Assembly: GCF_022346995.1 (NCBI RefSeq)
Contig: NZ_JAKRNM010000010.1
Coordinates: forward strand, 62,001-126,000
Length of the DNA stretch: 64,000 nucleotides
Source: Paenibacillus sp. ACRRY
Lineage (GTDB): Bacteria; Bacillota; Bacilli; Paenibacillales; Paenibacillaceae
Direction of reading: 5' to 3'
A program made the translations under genes and the position numbers. Position 1 is the first letter of the stretch, and the number at the start of each line of letters is the position of its first letter. Below the pieces are notes generated by a model that worked only from the letters and a program-made list of their open reading frames with translations, was not told the DNA's origin and did not search any database. Shown here piece by piece: positions 42,827-52,266 of the stretch.

Positions 42827-45800
42827 ATGACCAGAACAGATTACCCAGTAGAATTGGCTGAACCACTGCTTTCACTGCGCAAGGCAATGGAGCAAACAGG
42901 AGACCATACTGCTGTACATGCTTTAACAGATCTGATGAGCAAGGCAGAGATGAAGCAATTGACGATCGCGTTTTGTGGACACTTCTCTGCAGGAAAATCA
43001 AGTTTGATCAATAGTTTATGTGGTAAGCGGGTGCTACCATCAAGCCCTGTTCCGACAAGTGCCAATGTGGTGTCCATTCGTAATGGCGCGCCTCGAGCGC
43101 TGATTTATACGGCGACTAACGAAAGCGCTGACAATCAGGGAGGACTGGCAGATCCGCTTGAGGTATCTCCTGAACAATTGGAAGAGTACTGCAAGAATGG
43201 TGGTGCGTATCGTTCCATTGAAGTGTGGGATGATATCCCTTTACTGGCGGATGAAGCTGTGCTTCTGGATACACCAGGTGTGGACTCGACTGACCGGGGA
43301 CATGGTTTGGCAACACATTCGGCGCTTCACCTTGCTGATGTAGTGTTTTATGTGATGGATTATAACCATGTTCAGTCTGAGAGCAATTTGTCTTTCGCCA
43401 AAAGCTTGTCGGATTGGGGGAAGCCGTTGTTTCTCATTGTGAATCAGATTGATAAGCATAGGGAACGGGAGCTAGCGTTTGACGAGTATGTGAAAGGCGT
43501 AGAGGCGATTTTTGACGCGTGGGAAGTCAGGTATGATGGGCTCTTGTTCACTTCGCTTCGTGATAAGGATCATCGTTATAACCAATGGAATGTGCTCCCT
43601 GATTTGATTCAACACATGTTGAAAAAGAAGGAGGCACTAATTCGTCATAGTCTTGCAAGTTCAGCGAGGCATATTACCGAGCAGCACTTAATCAGACAGG
43701 CTGAACAGCGTGAGGACGAAGAGGCAGCTCTGCTGGAGGAAATCGGAGGACAGGAAGGTATTGAACGGCTTGAACAAGAGCTGGATAAGTTAAAGGCTGA
43801 TGAAGACGAGATTCGTGCAAAGCCTTCACGGGAGCGTGAGAAGTTCCGGGGGGAGCTCGAGTCCCTGTTAGCGAATGCAAACCTTACTCCCGCAGATATA
43901 CGTACCTCGGCGGCAGCCTATCTTGAGAGCCGGAAACCTGGGTTTCGGGTAGGATTGCTCTTCACAGGTGGGAAGACCGAGCAGGAAAAGCAGCGCCGTG
44001 CTGCTGAGCTCGTTAAAATGCTGCAGGATCAAACTTCGGGTCAAGTGGAAGTGCATATTCGCACTATGCTTCGCAAGCTGGGAGAAGCACATCAGCTGTG
44101 GAGTCCGGATTGGGAACAGGCATTGAATGCCGAACTGCCTGTTCTGGATGAAGCACTATTGGAGATGAAACGGAGCGCTGGCGCAGAGGTATCTCCCGAG
44201 TATGTGCTTCAATTCAGTAAGGAGGTGCGGGGCGAGATCGAGGCACGCTACCGTAGGTCGGCCATGATGCTGGCCGATCGGATGCTTGAGGTGCTGGGCG
44301 CGCAGGGCGAAGCCGCGCTTCAGGCGCTGGACGCCAGCCGCGCAGCGGTGCTGGCGCAATCCGCGGCGGCGGCGCGCTATACAGCGCTGCAGCGAACCGC
44401 CGCCGCGGAGGCAGCAGGGCTTCGCAGCCTGCTGCCTCCTGCGGGCCCTCTCACCTCCGGGCTGTTGCCGGAGGTGCAGGGCCCGCATGTGCCCGCGCAA
44501 GAGCCGAGCGAAGCTCACGGCTCTGACCCGGGCACATCCACGTCTGTGGCTGCGCAGCCACAGACGGAAGCGCCGCCGCGCAAAGCTGCGGCGCTTATGC
44601 AGCCGGCGGCTGGCGCACAGCGCCGCCGGCGCCTAGATGCAGCTGCGGCACGGCTGGAAGCAGCAGCTGCACTGGTAGAGCCGTACCCCGCCATGGGGTC
44701 GGCGGTACGCGATTTGCGTGCACGCGCGGCTTCGCTTGCGGGCGGCACGTTTACCCTGGCGCTGTTCGGAGCCTTCAGCGCGGGCAAATCCTCGTTCGCC
44801 AACGCGTTGCTGGGCGAAGCTGTACTCCCCGTATCGCCGCATCCAACGACAGCGGCGATTAACCGGATCATGGCTCCAGCGGGAGGCGCGGAGCATGGAA
44901 CGGCCCGGGTCCGTATGAAGACCCTGGCCGCGTTTCAGGAAGATCTGGCCTATTCCTTCCGTCTGCTCGGATTGGGCGAACCGGGAGCGGATTGGCAGAA
45001 ACGGGTGCAATCCTTATCGCCACAAGATGTACATCCCGCAGGACGGCCGCACTATAGCTTCCTGCAGGCGGCAGCTGCAGGCTGGGATGACACGATGGAT
45101 CAGCTTGGTCAAGATGTTCAGGTGGACCTGAATGGGTACCGGAATTTTGTGGCCAATGAACGAAAATCCTGCTTTGTCGACAGCATTGATCTGTACTACA
45201 GCTGTGACATTACGGAACAAGGCATTGTGCTGGTGGATACGCCTGGGGCCGATTCGGTGAATGCCCGTCATACGGGGGTAACATTCAATTATATGAAGAA
45301 TGCGGATGCGCTTATCTTTGTAACCTATTACAACCATGCCTTCTCCCAGGGAGATCGACAGTTTCTCAACCAACTGGGACGGGTGAAAGACAGCTCGGCC
45401 ATGGACCAGATGTTCTTTGTGGTGAATGCCAGTGACTTATCGTCATCCGAAGATGAACTTGAACAGGTACTGGAGCATGTCAGTACTCAGCTTCGAACCA
45501 ATGGGATTCGGGCCCCACGGTTATTTCCGGTTTCCAGCCTGCTGGCCATGGAAGGCAAGAGCACGGGAGATACGGTAATGCTTGAGCAATCGGGTTTCAT
45601 CCGTTTTGAGGAAGAGTTTAATCGGTTCGCTGGCACAGAACTTGCTGACCTTGCTGTTGGAGGTGCTGCCGAAGAACTGTCGAGGGTTATTCAGCGGTTA
45701 GATCAGCGTGCAAGAGATGCGGTTCAGGGTGAAGAAGTGCTGCAGCAGCGCAGGCAGGAACTGCATGCCGTCATGGATCAGTCCCTCGTACGAATCCGAA

Positions 45801-46501
45801 CCCTTGCCGAGCGATCCATGAGAGAAGAGCTTGCACAGGAGACGACTGAATTACTCTTTCATGTCAGACAGCGGCTGGGTTATCGATTGGGGCTGTTTAT
45901 GGCAGAAGCGTTCCATCCCTCTGTTTTGCGGGAAGACCGTGGTAATCTAAAAGGTGCATTTGCAGCATGCGGGCGAGAATTGCTGCGTATGATCGCTGTA
46001 GAGCTGGAACAGGAATTGCTTGCGACGACACTCCGACTGGAGCAGGCAGGGAAGAGTTGGTTACTGAGGCAGATCGATGATTGCGTTCAGGAGCTTAAAC
46101 AACGATCTGGGGGAATGGATCTTTCGCTTGCTTTTAATGAAAACTGGAGCACACCTGTGCTGGAGGAAATCCGGCTGGAGGAACCGACAGGATGGAAATC
46201 GTATCTCAGTTACTTCCGCAACCCCAAGCAATTCTTTGAAGGTGATGGAAGACAGCGACTCCAGGAAGCGCTGGATCCAGTCATTAAACAAATGGTGGCT
46301 GGTGCCCTTCCTGCTGCACAGGAAAAACTGGTTCAGTTCTATGATGCCCAGCTGCATCAGTCGCTGCAGCATCAAGCCAGCCAGTTGGAAGATCGACTGA
46401 AAGAAGCTGTTGCTGCATTGAATGAGACCATGACAAGTGGCGTTCCAGCAGAGGAATGGCACAGTCTTTCAGCCCAAGTGCAGCAATTCGTACACGAATA
46501 A
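42827..46501 (+). CDS. dynA: Double dynamin-like GTPase DynA
   Basis: A 1224-residue protein made of two fused dynamin-like units, as in B. subtilis DynA (about 1190 residues), which fuses membranes and protects against pore formers and phage. First GTPase: GHFSAGKSS (Lys57), LLDTPGVDS, NQIDKH. Second: GAFSAGKSS (Lys654), LVDTPGADS and VVNASDLSS. Each is followed by long helical stalk segments with many Glu, Gln and Leu residues. The linker between the units (about 500-630) is rich in Ala, Pro and Arg and its DNA is far more GC-rich than the rest. GGGGGAAGG precedes the ATG. It is probably monocistronic: promoter and terminator flank it. Confidence 0.93.
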   Translation: MTRTDYPVELAEPLLSLRKAMEQTGDHTAVHALTDLMSKAEMKQLTIAFCGHFSAGKSSLINSLCGKRVLPSSPVPTSANVVSIRNGAPRALIYTATNESADNQGGLADPLEVSPEQLEEYCKNGGAYRSIEVWDDIPLLADEAVLLDTPGVDSTDRGHGLATHSALHLADVVFYVMDYNHVQSESNLSFAKSLSDWGKPLFLIVNQIDKHRERELAFDEYVKGVEAIFDAWEVRYDGLLFTSLRDKDHRYNQWNVLPDLIQHMLKKKEALIRHSLASSARHITEQHLIRQAEQREDEEAALLEEIGGQEGIERLEQELDKLKADEDEIRAKPSREREKFRGELESLLANANLTPADIRTSAAAYLESRKPGFRVGLLFTGGKTEQEKQRRAAELVKMLQDQTSGQVEVHIRTMLRKLGEAHQLWSPDWEQALNAELPVLDEALLEMKRSAGAEVSPEYVLQFSKEVRGEIEARYRRSAMMLADRMLEVLGAQGEAALQALDASRAAVLAQSAAAARYTALQRTAAAEAAGLRSLLPPAGPLTSGLLPEVQGPHVPAQEPSEAHGSDPGTSTSVAAQPQTEAPPRKAAALMQPAAGAQRRRRLDAAAARLEAAAALVEPYPAMGSAVRDLRARAASLAGGTFTLALFGAFSAGKSSFANALLGEAVLPVSPHPTTAAINRIMAPAGGAEHGTARVRMKTLAAFQEDLAYSFRLLGLGEPGADWQKRVQSLSPQDVHPAGRPHYSFLQAAAAGWDDTMDQLGQDVQVDLNGYRNFVANERKSCFVDSIDLYYSCDITEQGIVLVDTPGADSVNARHTGVTFNYMKNADALIFVTYYNHAFSQGDRQFLNQLGRVKDSSAMDQMFFVVNASDLSSSEDELEQVLEHVSTQLRTNGIRAPRLFPVSSLLAMEGKSTGDTVMLEQSGFIRFEEEFNRFAGTELADLAVGGAAEELSRVIQRLDQRARDAVQGEEVLQQRRQELHAVMDQSLVRIRTLAERSMREELAQETTELLFHVRQRLGYRLGLFMAEAFHPSVLREDRGNLKGAFAACGRELLRMIAVELEQELLATTLRLEQAGKSWLLRQIDDCVQELKQRSGGMDLSLAFNENWSTPVLEEIRLEEPTGWKSYLSYFRNPKQFFEGDGRQRLQEALDPVIKQMVAGALPAAQEKLVQFYDAQLHQSLQHQASQLEDRLKEAVAALNETMTSGVPAEEWHSLSAQVQQFVHE
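44407..44630. repeat. Chain of six long inverted repeats in the dynA linker
   Basis: Six inverted repeats lie side by side within coding sequence. (1) 44407-44418 with 44428-44439, 12 perfect pairs. (2) 44441-44460 with 44468-44486, 18 pairs with a small internal loop. (3) 44487-44495 with 44529-44537, enclosing 44500-44506 with 44518-44524. (4) 44541-44566, a perfect 26-base palindrome. (5) 44568-44576 with 44588-44596, 9 perfect pairs. (6) 44602-44610 with 44622-44630, 9 perfect pairs. They encode codons of about 527-602. Confidence 0.92.
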
Positions 46502-46534
46502 GTATACACGCAAAGTGTATGCATATGTATCTGC

Positions 46535-46578
46535 AAAAAGGCTCCTGACCGACCAGGTCATACAGGGAGCCTTTTTTT
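46535..46578 (+). terminator. Rho-independent terminator after dynA
   Basis: AAAAAGGCTCC (46535-46545) pairs with GGAGCCTTTTT (46566 onward), followed by T to 46578; an inner GACC/GGTC pair adds stability. Confidence 0.9.
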
Positions 46579-46769
46579 GTCCGAACAACCTGAAACAAAG
46601 AGAATATTCAAACATTTGATTGATAGGTGGTCTTTTATTCCTGTTAATGACGCATTAAGGAGAAAGTAGCCTGAATATGGTCAGTTATTCGCTTTGCCGC
46701 GAATGGGGGACGGTGATAAACTTCATAAATGTTCATACTGTTTTTGAACGAGACAAGAGGAGGAGAAAC

Positions 46770-48542
46770 ATGGATGTTCTCAGGCAACTGCAAACCTTTT
46801 TTTGGGAAAAGCGCAAGTATTTATTTGTATCAATCTTGTTCCTCGCCATAGCGACCGCGCTCGGGCTGGTGTATCCGAATTTGCTCAGGATACTGATTGA
46901 TGACGTAATTATACCGCGCAATTTTGAAGACGTTCCCATACTTGCTTTGACCGTGTTAGGTGTTGTCATTTTGAAAGCGGGAATGCAGTTTTTACACGGG
47001 TTTTATGGAGGACGCCTTGGTAACTTTCTGGCGTACCGACTACGTAACGCATGTTACGAAAAGCTTCAATTTTTATCCTTCCGGTATTATGATACGGCCA
47101 AGACGGGTGATCTGATGTCCCGCCTCACGGGAGACCTGGAAGCCATCCGCAACTTTATCGGATTTGGCTTTGCACAGATTCTCAACATGGTTTTGATGGT
47201 CGTATTCGGCGCAATCATGATGATGACGATGAGTTGGCAGCTTACCTTGCTGACGCTCATATGTATTCCTCTGCTTGCCTTTGTTGCGCTAAGATTTGAA
47301 TCCCAGATCCACCCTGCATTCCAGGAGATGCGACTGGCGCTCAGTTCATTGACGACAGCCGTACAGGAAAATATTACTGGAGTGCGTACCGTAAAATCTT
47401 TTGCACGTGAGCCTTACGAAGTGGAGAAGTTTTCCACACGCAACGAGCGTTACAAAACAAATCAGATTCATGCTGCAACATTGTGGAGTCGCTATTTTCC
47501 CATCATGGAGATTCTTGCTTCTGTAAGCGTTGTACTGCTTCTCATCATTGGCGGAAGAATGGTCATCAATCAGACATTGTCACTTGGTGAACTCGTTGCC
47601 TTTTTCAGTTTGATCTGGTACATAATCGGACCTATGTGGAACCTTGGTTTCCATATCAACAACTATACGCAATCCAAAGCTTCGGGTGAACGGGTGCTTG
47701 AACTGTTGAATACACCGGTGGACGTGCAGGAGACAGAAGATCCAATCATTGTTGAGGCTGATCAGGTTAAGGGGCATGTAACGTTTGATTCCGTAACCTT
47801 TGCGTATGGCAATAAAATGGCGGCAGTGACCGATATCAATTTTGATGCACCTCCGGGCTCGGTTATCGGTTTCCTGGGAGGCACAGGTTCGGGTAAGTCC
47901 ACCATTATTCAGCTCTTGATGCGTGCGTATAACGTCAATTCGGGAACCATCAAATTGGATGGCAAAAATATTAAGGACATGGGGATACGCAGCTTGCGGA
48001 GCCAGATCGCTTCCGTATTTCAGGAAACGTTCCTGTTCTCCTCCAGCATACGCAACAATATCTCGTATGGTCTCAAAAACGTAAGCATGGATGACATTAT
48101 TCGGGCAGCGAAGCTGGCCAAAGCACATGATTTCATTATGGAGTTTCCGGACGGATATGACACAGTTGTTGGTGAACGAGGCATGGGTCTCTCCGGTGGT
48201 CAGAAACAACGGATTGCCATTGCAAGAGCTCTGCTCAAAAATCCAAAAATTCTGGTACTTGATGATGCGACCAGTGCAGTGGATATGGAGACCGAGCATG
48301 AAATCCAATCCGGCTTCCAGGAGGTCATGCGAGGAAGAACGACATTTATCATTGCACACCGGATTTCCTCACTGCGACATGCAGATGAAATACTGGTACT
48401 GGATGAAGGACGTGTCGTTCAGCGCGGTACACACAAACGTCTTATTGAAGAACCTGGACCATATCAGGATGTTTACAAAATTCAATACGCAGACTACATC
48501 GCCCGCGGCAAGCGGGAGGCTGGGGAGCAGGTGAACTCATGA
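46770..48542 (+). CDS. ABC exporter half-transporter with degenerate catalytic site
   Basis: About 590 residues: a six-helix membrane domain (roughly 15-310) fused to an ATPase. The ATPase shows Walker A GGTGSGKST, Q-loop SVFQETFLF, signature LSGGQKQR and Walker B ILVLDDATSAVD. The catalytic Glu is replaced by Asp (DD), which marks the non-catalytic half of heterodimeric exporters such as BmrC/BmrD. The true start is ATG 46770, behind GAGGAGGAG; an open frame to 46677 lacks a site. It overlaps the partner gene by four bases. The likely substrate is a lipophilic drug or a lipid; it cannot be read from the sequence. Confidence 0.9.
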   Translation: MDVLRQLQTFFWEKRKYLFVSILFLAIATALGLVYPNLLRILIDDVIIPRNFEDVPILALTVLGVVILKAGMQFLHGFYGGRLGNFLAYRLRNACYEKLQFLSFRYYDTAKTGDLMSRLTGDLEAIRNFIGFGFAQILNMVLMVVFGAIMMMTMSWQLTLLTLICIPLLAFVALRFESQIHPAFQEMRLALSSLTTAVQENITGVRTVKSFAREPYEVEKFSTRNERYKTNQIHAATLWSRYFPIMEILASVSVVLLLIIGGRMVINQTLSLGELVAFFSLIWYIIGPMWNLGFHINNYTQSKASGERVLELLNTPVDVQETEDPIIVEADQVKGHVTFDSVTFAYGNKMAAVTDINFDAPPGSVIGFLGGTGSGKSTIIQLLMRAYNVNSGTIKLDGKNIKDMGIRSLRSQIASVFQETFLFSSSIRNNISYGLKNVSMDDIIRAAKLAKAHDFIMEFPDGYDTVVGERGMGLSGGQKQRIAIARALLKNPKILVLDDATSAVDMETEHEIQSGFQEVMRGRTTFIIAHRISSLRHADEILVLDEGRVVQRGTHKRLIEEPGPYQDVYKIQYADYIARGKREAGEQVNS

Positions 48543-50389
48543 GTGCCGAAACGGTAGCAGACAGGCGCGAGGTCAAAGGGACCTCTGAGAAGAATATAAA
48601 TGAACGATTCGTCTATCAGGATGATGAGATCATTGAAAAACCGTTTAACTGGAAAGAATTTGGACGTTTGTTCGGCTATATGAAACCTTACGCAAGGCAG
48701 CTCCTACCGCTGATCATATTAATGATGATTTTGGGTACGATCACGAAATTGTCAGTTCCTTTTTTGATCAGTTTGGCGATTGACAGAGCCATAGCGCCGG
48801 AGACCGGCCTGCCAAGCATGACCCTGTTATATATCATTGGGGGTTCGGTACTCCTGCTCTATCTCATTCAATGGGCCGCCAATACGTACCGAATCAAATT
48901 AACCAACATTATAGGACAGCGGGTCATTTATGACCTTCGCTCGGATCTGTTCAAACATATTCAAAAGCTGTCCTTTAACTTTTTTGACAAAAGACCGGCG
49001 GGGTCCGTACTCGTTCGTGTCACGAATGATATCAACTCATTGCAGGATTTGTTCACCAATGGTGCGGTCAACGTCATGATCGACTGCGTGCAGTTATTGG
49101 GGATTATCGTCATATTGATGCTCATCAACTGGAAACTCGGTCTGGCCGTTATTATTACGGTACCGATCATGTTTATCATCTCCACCAAGCTGCGGGTACT
49201 GATCCGCCGTGCCTGGCAGGATGTACGCATGAAGAACTCACGCATCAACTCCCACTTGAATGAATCCATTCAGGGGATCCGCGTGACTCAGGCGTATACA
49301 CAGGAAAAAGAAAACATGAAATACTTTGACAACATGAACCTGTCCAGCAAAAAATCATGGGACAAAGCATCGGCAATGAACCAGGGCTTTGGACCGCTCA
49401 TTGAGATTACCGGCGGTTTTGGTACATTGATCCTGTTCTGGTTTGGTGCTTATCTGATTCAAGATGGTCAGTTAACTGTTGGTTTGCTTGTAGCCTTCGC
49501 CAACTATGTCGGTAACTTCTGGGATCCGATCAACCGTCTGGGCCAGATGTACAATCAACTGCTGGTAGCTATGGCTTCCTCCGAACGCATTTTCGAATTC
49601 ATGGATGAGGAACCAAGCATTGCGAACAAACCGGGTGCGAAGCCGATTCCTTCTATTAAAGGCGATATCGTTTTTGACAATGTCGTATTTGAATACGAGA
49701 AGGGCAGACAGGCGCTTAAAGGAATCAGCTTTACGGCAGCAGCAGGCGAGTCCATTGCACTGGTTGGTCACACCGGCTCAGGAAAAAGTACAATTATCAA
49801 CCTGATTAGCCGCTTCTATGATATTACCGGAGGAAGACTGATGATCGACGGCCGTGATATACAGGATATTACGGTTGAGAGTCTGCGCAGTCAGGTAAGC
49901 ATTGTCTTGCAGGATACCTTTATCTTCTCCGGAACGATTCGTGACAATATTCGATTTGGCAGACTGGATGCAACCAATGAAGAAGTGGAGGAGGCTGCGA
50001 AGGCAGTCAACGCCCACGAATTTATTATGAAGTTGCCCGGTGGATATGATACGGAGGTTGAAGAAAGAGGAAACGTACTGTCCATGGGACAACGACAGCT
50101 GTTGTCCTTCGCCCGTGCCTTGCTCGCGGATCCACGGATTCTTATTCTGGATGAAGCAACAGCAAGCATTGATACCGAGACAGAGCTCAAAATTCAGGAA
50201 GCATTGAAAGTGCTGCTTAAAGGAAGAACTTCTTTCATGGTAGCTCATCGACTCTCGACGATTCGGAATGCAGATAACATTATTGTGCTCGATCACGGTG
50301 AAATCAAGGAAGAAGGAAACCATGAGCAACTTATCCAGAAACAAGGAGTTTATAATGGATTAATAGAAGCTCAATACAGATTTTTGTAA
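48539..50389 (+). CDS. ABC exporter half-transporter, catalytic partner
   Basis: A 616-residue partner of the preceding exporter: an N-terminal 40-residue hydrophilic lead, six membrane helices, and an ATPase with GHTGSGKST, Q-loop VLQDTFIF, signature LSMGQRQ and Walker B ILILDEATASID with the catalytic Glu, then AHRLSTI. Its signature deviates from LSGGQ, so the active ATP site forms from this protein's Walker motifs and the other subunit's normal signature. The start lies in the end of the first gene (ATGA). Together the pair form an asymmetric multidrug-type exporter. Confidence 0.92.
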   Translation: MSAETVADRREVKGTSEKNINERFVYQDDEIIEKPFNWKEFGRLFGYMKPYARQLLPLIILMMILGTITKLSVPFLISLAIDRAIAPETGLPSMTLLYIIGGSVLLLYLIQWAANTYRIKLTNIIGQRVIYDLRSDLFKHIQKLSFNFFDKRPAGSVLVRVTNDINSLQDLFTNGAVNVMIDCVQLLGIIVILMLINWKLGLAVIITVPIMFIISTKLRVLIRRAWQDVRMKNSRINSHLNESIQGIRVTQAYTQEKENMKYFDNMNLSSKKSWDKASAMNQGFGPLIEITGGFGTLILFWFGAYLIQDGQLTVGLLVAFANYVGNFWDPINRLGQMYNQLLVAMASSERIFEFMDEEPSIANKPGAKPIPSIKGDIVFDNVVFEYEKGRQALKGISFTAAAGESIALVGHTGSGKSTIINLISRFYDITGGRLMIDGRDIQDITVESLRSQVSIVLQDTFIFSGTIRDNIRFGRLDATNEEVEEAAKAVNAHEFIMKLPGGYDTEVEERGNVLSMGQRQLLSFARALLADPRILILDEATASIDTETELKIQEALKVLLKGRTSFMVAHRLSTIRNADNIIVLDHGEIKEEGNHEQLIQKQGVYNGLIEAQYRFL

Positions 50390-50439
50390 AAAATGATCGA
50401 AAAAACACAAAAAATCTTGTAAAATTCACAAGAAAAATA

Positions 50440-50540
50440 GGGAGCACCCTTGCAATCTTTAACCAAAACCCCGAAAATAGAGAGACAGATATAGAAGATT
50501 TCTCTTTGGGAGGATTGGAAAGAACATGTGGGGTGCTCCT
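50440..50540 (+). promoter_or_regulatory. Long-range inverted repeat enclosing the purT ribosome site
   Basis: GGAGCACCC (50441-50449) pairs perfectly with GGGTGCTCC (50531-50539), a G-U pair extending it. The right arm lies in purT codons 2-5 and is followed by TTTT. The 80-base loop includes the ribosome site GGGAGGA. It could act as an attenuator or translational switch. No known purine or PRPP riboswitch core was recognised. Confidence 0.5.
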
Positions 50541-51713
50541 TTTACGGCTCAAGCCAAAAAAATGCTACTGCTGGGTAGCGGAGAATTGGGAAAAGAGGTC
50601 GTTATTGAGGCCCATCGACTGGGAGTTGAAACGATTGCTGTTGATCGTTATGACAATGCACCTGCCATGCAGGTAGCACACCGGTCTTACTGCATCGACA
50701 TGTTAGATGCCGAAGCTTTGAAACAATTGATCCGCAAGGAAAAACCTCATTACATCGTACCGGAGATCGAAGCGATTGCGACAGAAGCCTTGTTGGAGCT
50801 TGAAGAAGAGGGATTTTGTGTTGTGCCGACGGCACGAGCTGCCCGTTTAACCATGGATCGCGAAGGCATCCGGCGTTTGGCGGCAGAACAATTGAAACTT
50901 CCGACAGCAGCCTATCTTTTCGCGAACAACTTGGAAGAGCTTCAAGAAGCCGTTCGTGAACTGGGTACACCTTGTGTGATCAAACCCTTGATGAGTTCTT
51001 CCGGTAAAGGGCAGAGTGTATGCCGCACGCCGGATGACGTAGAGAATTGCTGGGATATCGCTCTGTCTGGAGCGCGTGGCAAATCTGTACGTGTCATCGT
51101 GGAGAGCTTTGTGAAGTTTGAGAGTGAAATAACGCTGCTCACTGTAAGATCCGTATCAGGAACTGTATTTTGTCCTCCGATTGGTCACATTCAGAAGGAT
51201 GGGGATTATGTCGAATCATGGCAGCCGCATGCAATGACTCCACAGCAATGGGAGCAAGCTTGTCATATTGCCAAGTCTGTGACCGATGAGCTAGGTGGTT
51301 ATGGGCTGTTCGGTGTCGAACTATTCTTGACTTCGGACGGAGTTGTGTTCAGCGAGGTATCACCTCGTCCGCATGATACAGGTATGGTTACCATGGTAAC
51401 GCAGGATAGCTCCGAGTTTGCGCTGCATGTGCGTGCAATTCTGGGTTTCCCTGTGACAGATGTACATCTGCTTACACCTGGAGCTTCAGCTACGCTGAAA
51501 GCAAATCATGAAACATCCGACTTTACTATAGGCGGGATTGAAGAAGCACTGGCTCTTCCACGTACGCAGGTTCGTGTATTTGGCAAACCTGAGGTCAAAG
51601 TGGGACGCCGGATGGCTGTGGCACTTAGTGCTGGCCACGATGTGGAAGAAGCTCGAAAAACGGCGGTTCAAGCCGCAAATATGCTGAAAGTGGAGGTAAA
51701 TCATGTCCAATAA
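50526..51713 (+). CDS. purT: Formate-dependent GAR transformylase PurT
   Basis: Adds formate to glycinamide ribonucleotide with ATP, the folate-independent version of the third purine step. The 395-residue ATP-grasp enzyme follows E. coli PurT closely as I recall it: MLLLGSGELGKEVVIEAHRLGVE, AHRSYCIDMLD, KPHYIVPEIEAIATE, CVIKPLMSSSGKGQS, SEITLLTVRSVSG, GHIQKDGDYVESWQPH, GGYGLFGVELF, SEVSPRPHDTGMVT. ATG 50526 fits the family's N-terminal extension before MLLLG. The product end overlaps the GNAT gene by 11 bases. The inverted repeat around its start may control it. Confidence 0.96.
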   Translation: MWGAPFTAQAKKMLLLGSGELGKEVVIEAHRLGVETIAVDRYDNAPAMQVAHRSYCIDMLDAEALKQLIRKEKPHYIVPEIEAIATEALLELEEEGFCVVPTARAARLTMDREGIRRLAAEQLKLPTAAYLFANNLEELQEAVRELGTPCVIKPLMSSSGKGQSVCRTPDDVENCWDIALSGARGKSVRVIVESFVKFESEITLLTVRSVSGTVFCPPIGHIQKDGDYVESWQPHAMTPQQWEQACHIAKSVTDELGGYGLFGVELFLTSDGVVFSEVSPRPHDTGMVTMVTQDSSEFALHVRAILGFPVTDVHLLTPGASATLKANHETSDFTIGGIEEALALPRTQVRVFGKPEVKVGRRMAVALSAGHDVEEARKTAVQAANMLKVEVNHVQ

Positions 51714-52161
51714 TGCCCAGGCCCCTGTACTGATGATCCGAGAGTGTGAACTGCGAGATGCTGAAGCGGTAACGGGACTGATGCGAGAGGTCAGCTATCC
51801 GACAACAGCCAATGTTATGAAAGAGCGCATTGAAGGTTTGGAAAGTAATCCAAACGCGTGCATGCTTGTTGCCGAAGTGGATGAACAAATTATTGGTATG
51901 ATCGGCTTGCAATGTGTGCAAAGTCATGCCTATCCAGAACCTGCCGCTCAAATTACGTCCTTGATTGTAGGGCAAGAGTACCGTGGAGGCGGCATTGGCC
52001 GTCGTCTTATGGCTCGAGCTGAGGACTGGGGCAGACAGCAAGGTGGGAAACAATTGTTTGTCACCGGTGCGAATCGTGAAGTTGCTTCATCAACGTATTC
52101 TTTCTATGAGCATATTGGCTTTCAAAAGAGAGGATATCGTTTTAGTAAAGTCCTTCTATAG
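51703..52161 (+). CDS. GNAT-family N-acetyltransferase
   Basis: A 152-residue acetyltransferase: IRECELRDAEAVTGLMREV at the start, MLVAEVDEQIIGMIGL, the acetyl-CoA loop LIVGQEYRGGGIGRRLMARAE (R-G-x-G-I-G-x-x-L) and YSFYEHIGFQKRGYRFSK at the end. The substrate is unknown. GGAGG lies seven bases before the ATG, inside the end of purT, so translation is coupled to purT. A terminator follows. Confidence 0.9.
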   Translation: MSNNAQAPVLMIRECELRDAEAVTGLMREVSYPTTANVMKERIEGLESNPNACMLVAEVDEQIIGMIGLQCVQSHAYPEPAAQITSLIVGQEYRGGGIGRRLMARAEDWGRQQGGKQLFVTGANREVASSTYSFYEHIGFQKRGYRFSKVLL

Positions 52162-52223
52162 AAAAGATTCTTCAAAACAAGGTACCTATTCCTCAACCAG
52201 ATCGTTGAAGTACAGGTAACTGG

Positions 52224-52266
52224 AGACATTCGGACAAGATCTATTGATCCCGGATGTCTTTTTTTT
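52224..52266 (+). terminator. Rho-independent terminator after purT-GNAT
   Basis: AGACATTCGG (52224-52233) pairs with CCGGATGTCT (52250-52259, one G-U), followed by TTTTTTTT. Confidence 0.92.

Noticed and set aside
44156..44871. Several overlapping open frames on both strands in the dynA linker
   Set aside because: High GC removes stop codons in all frames; the Arg/Ala/Pro-rich translations are not protein-like, and the dynA frame continues through.
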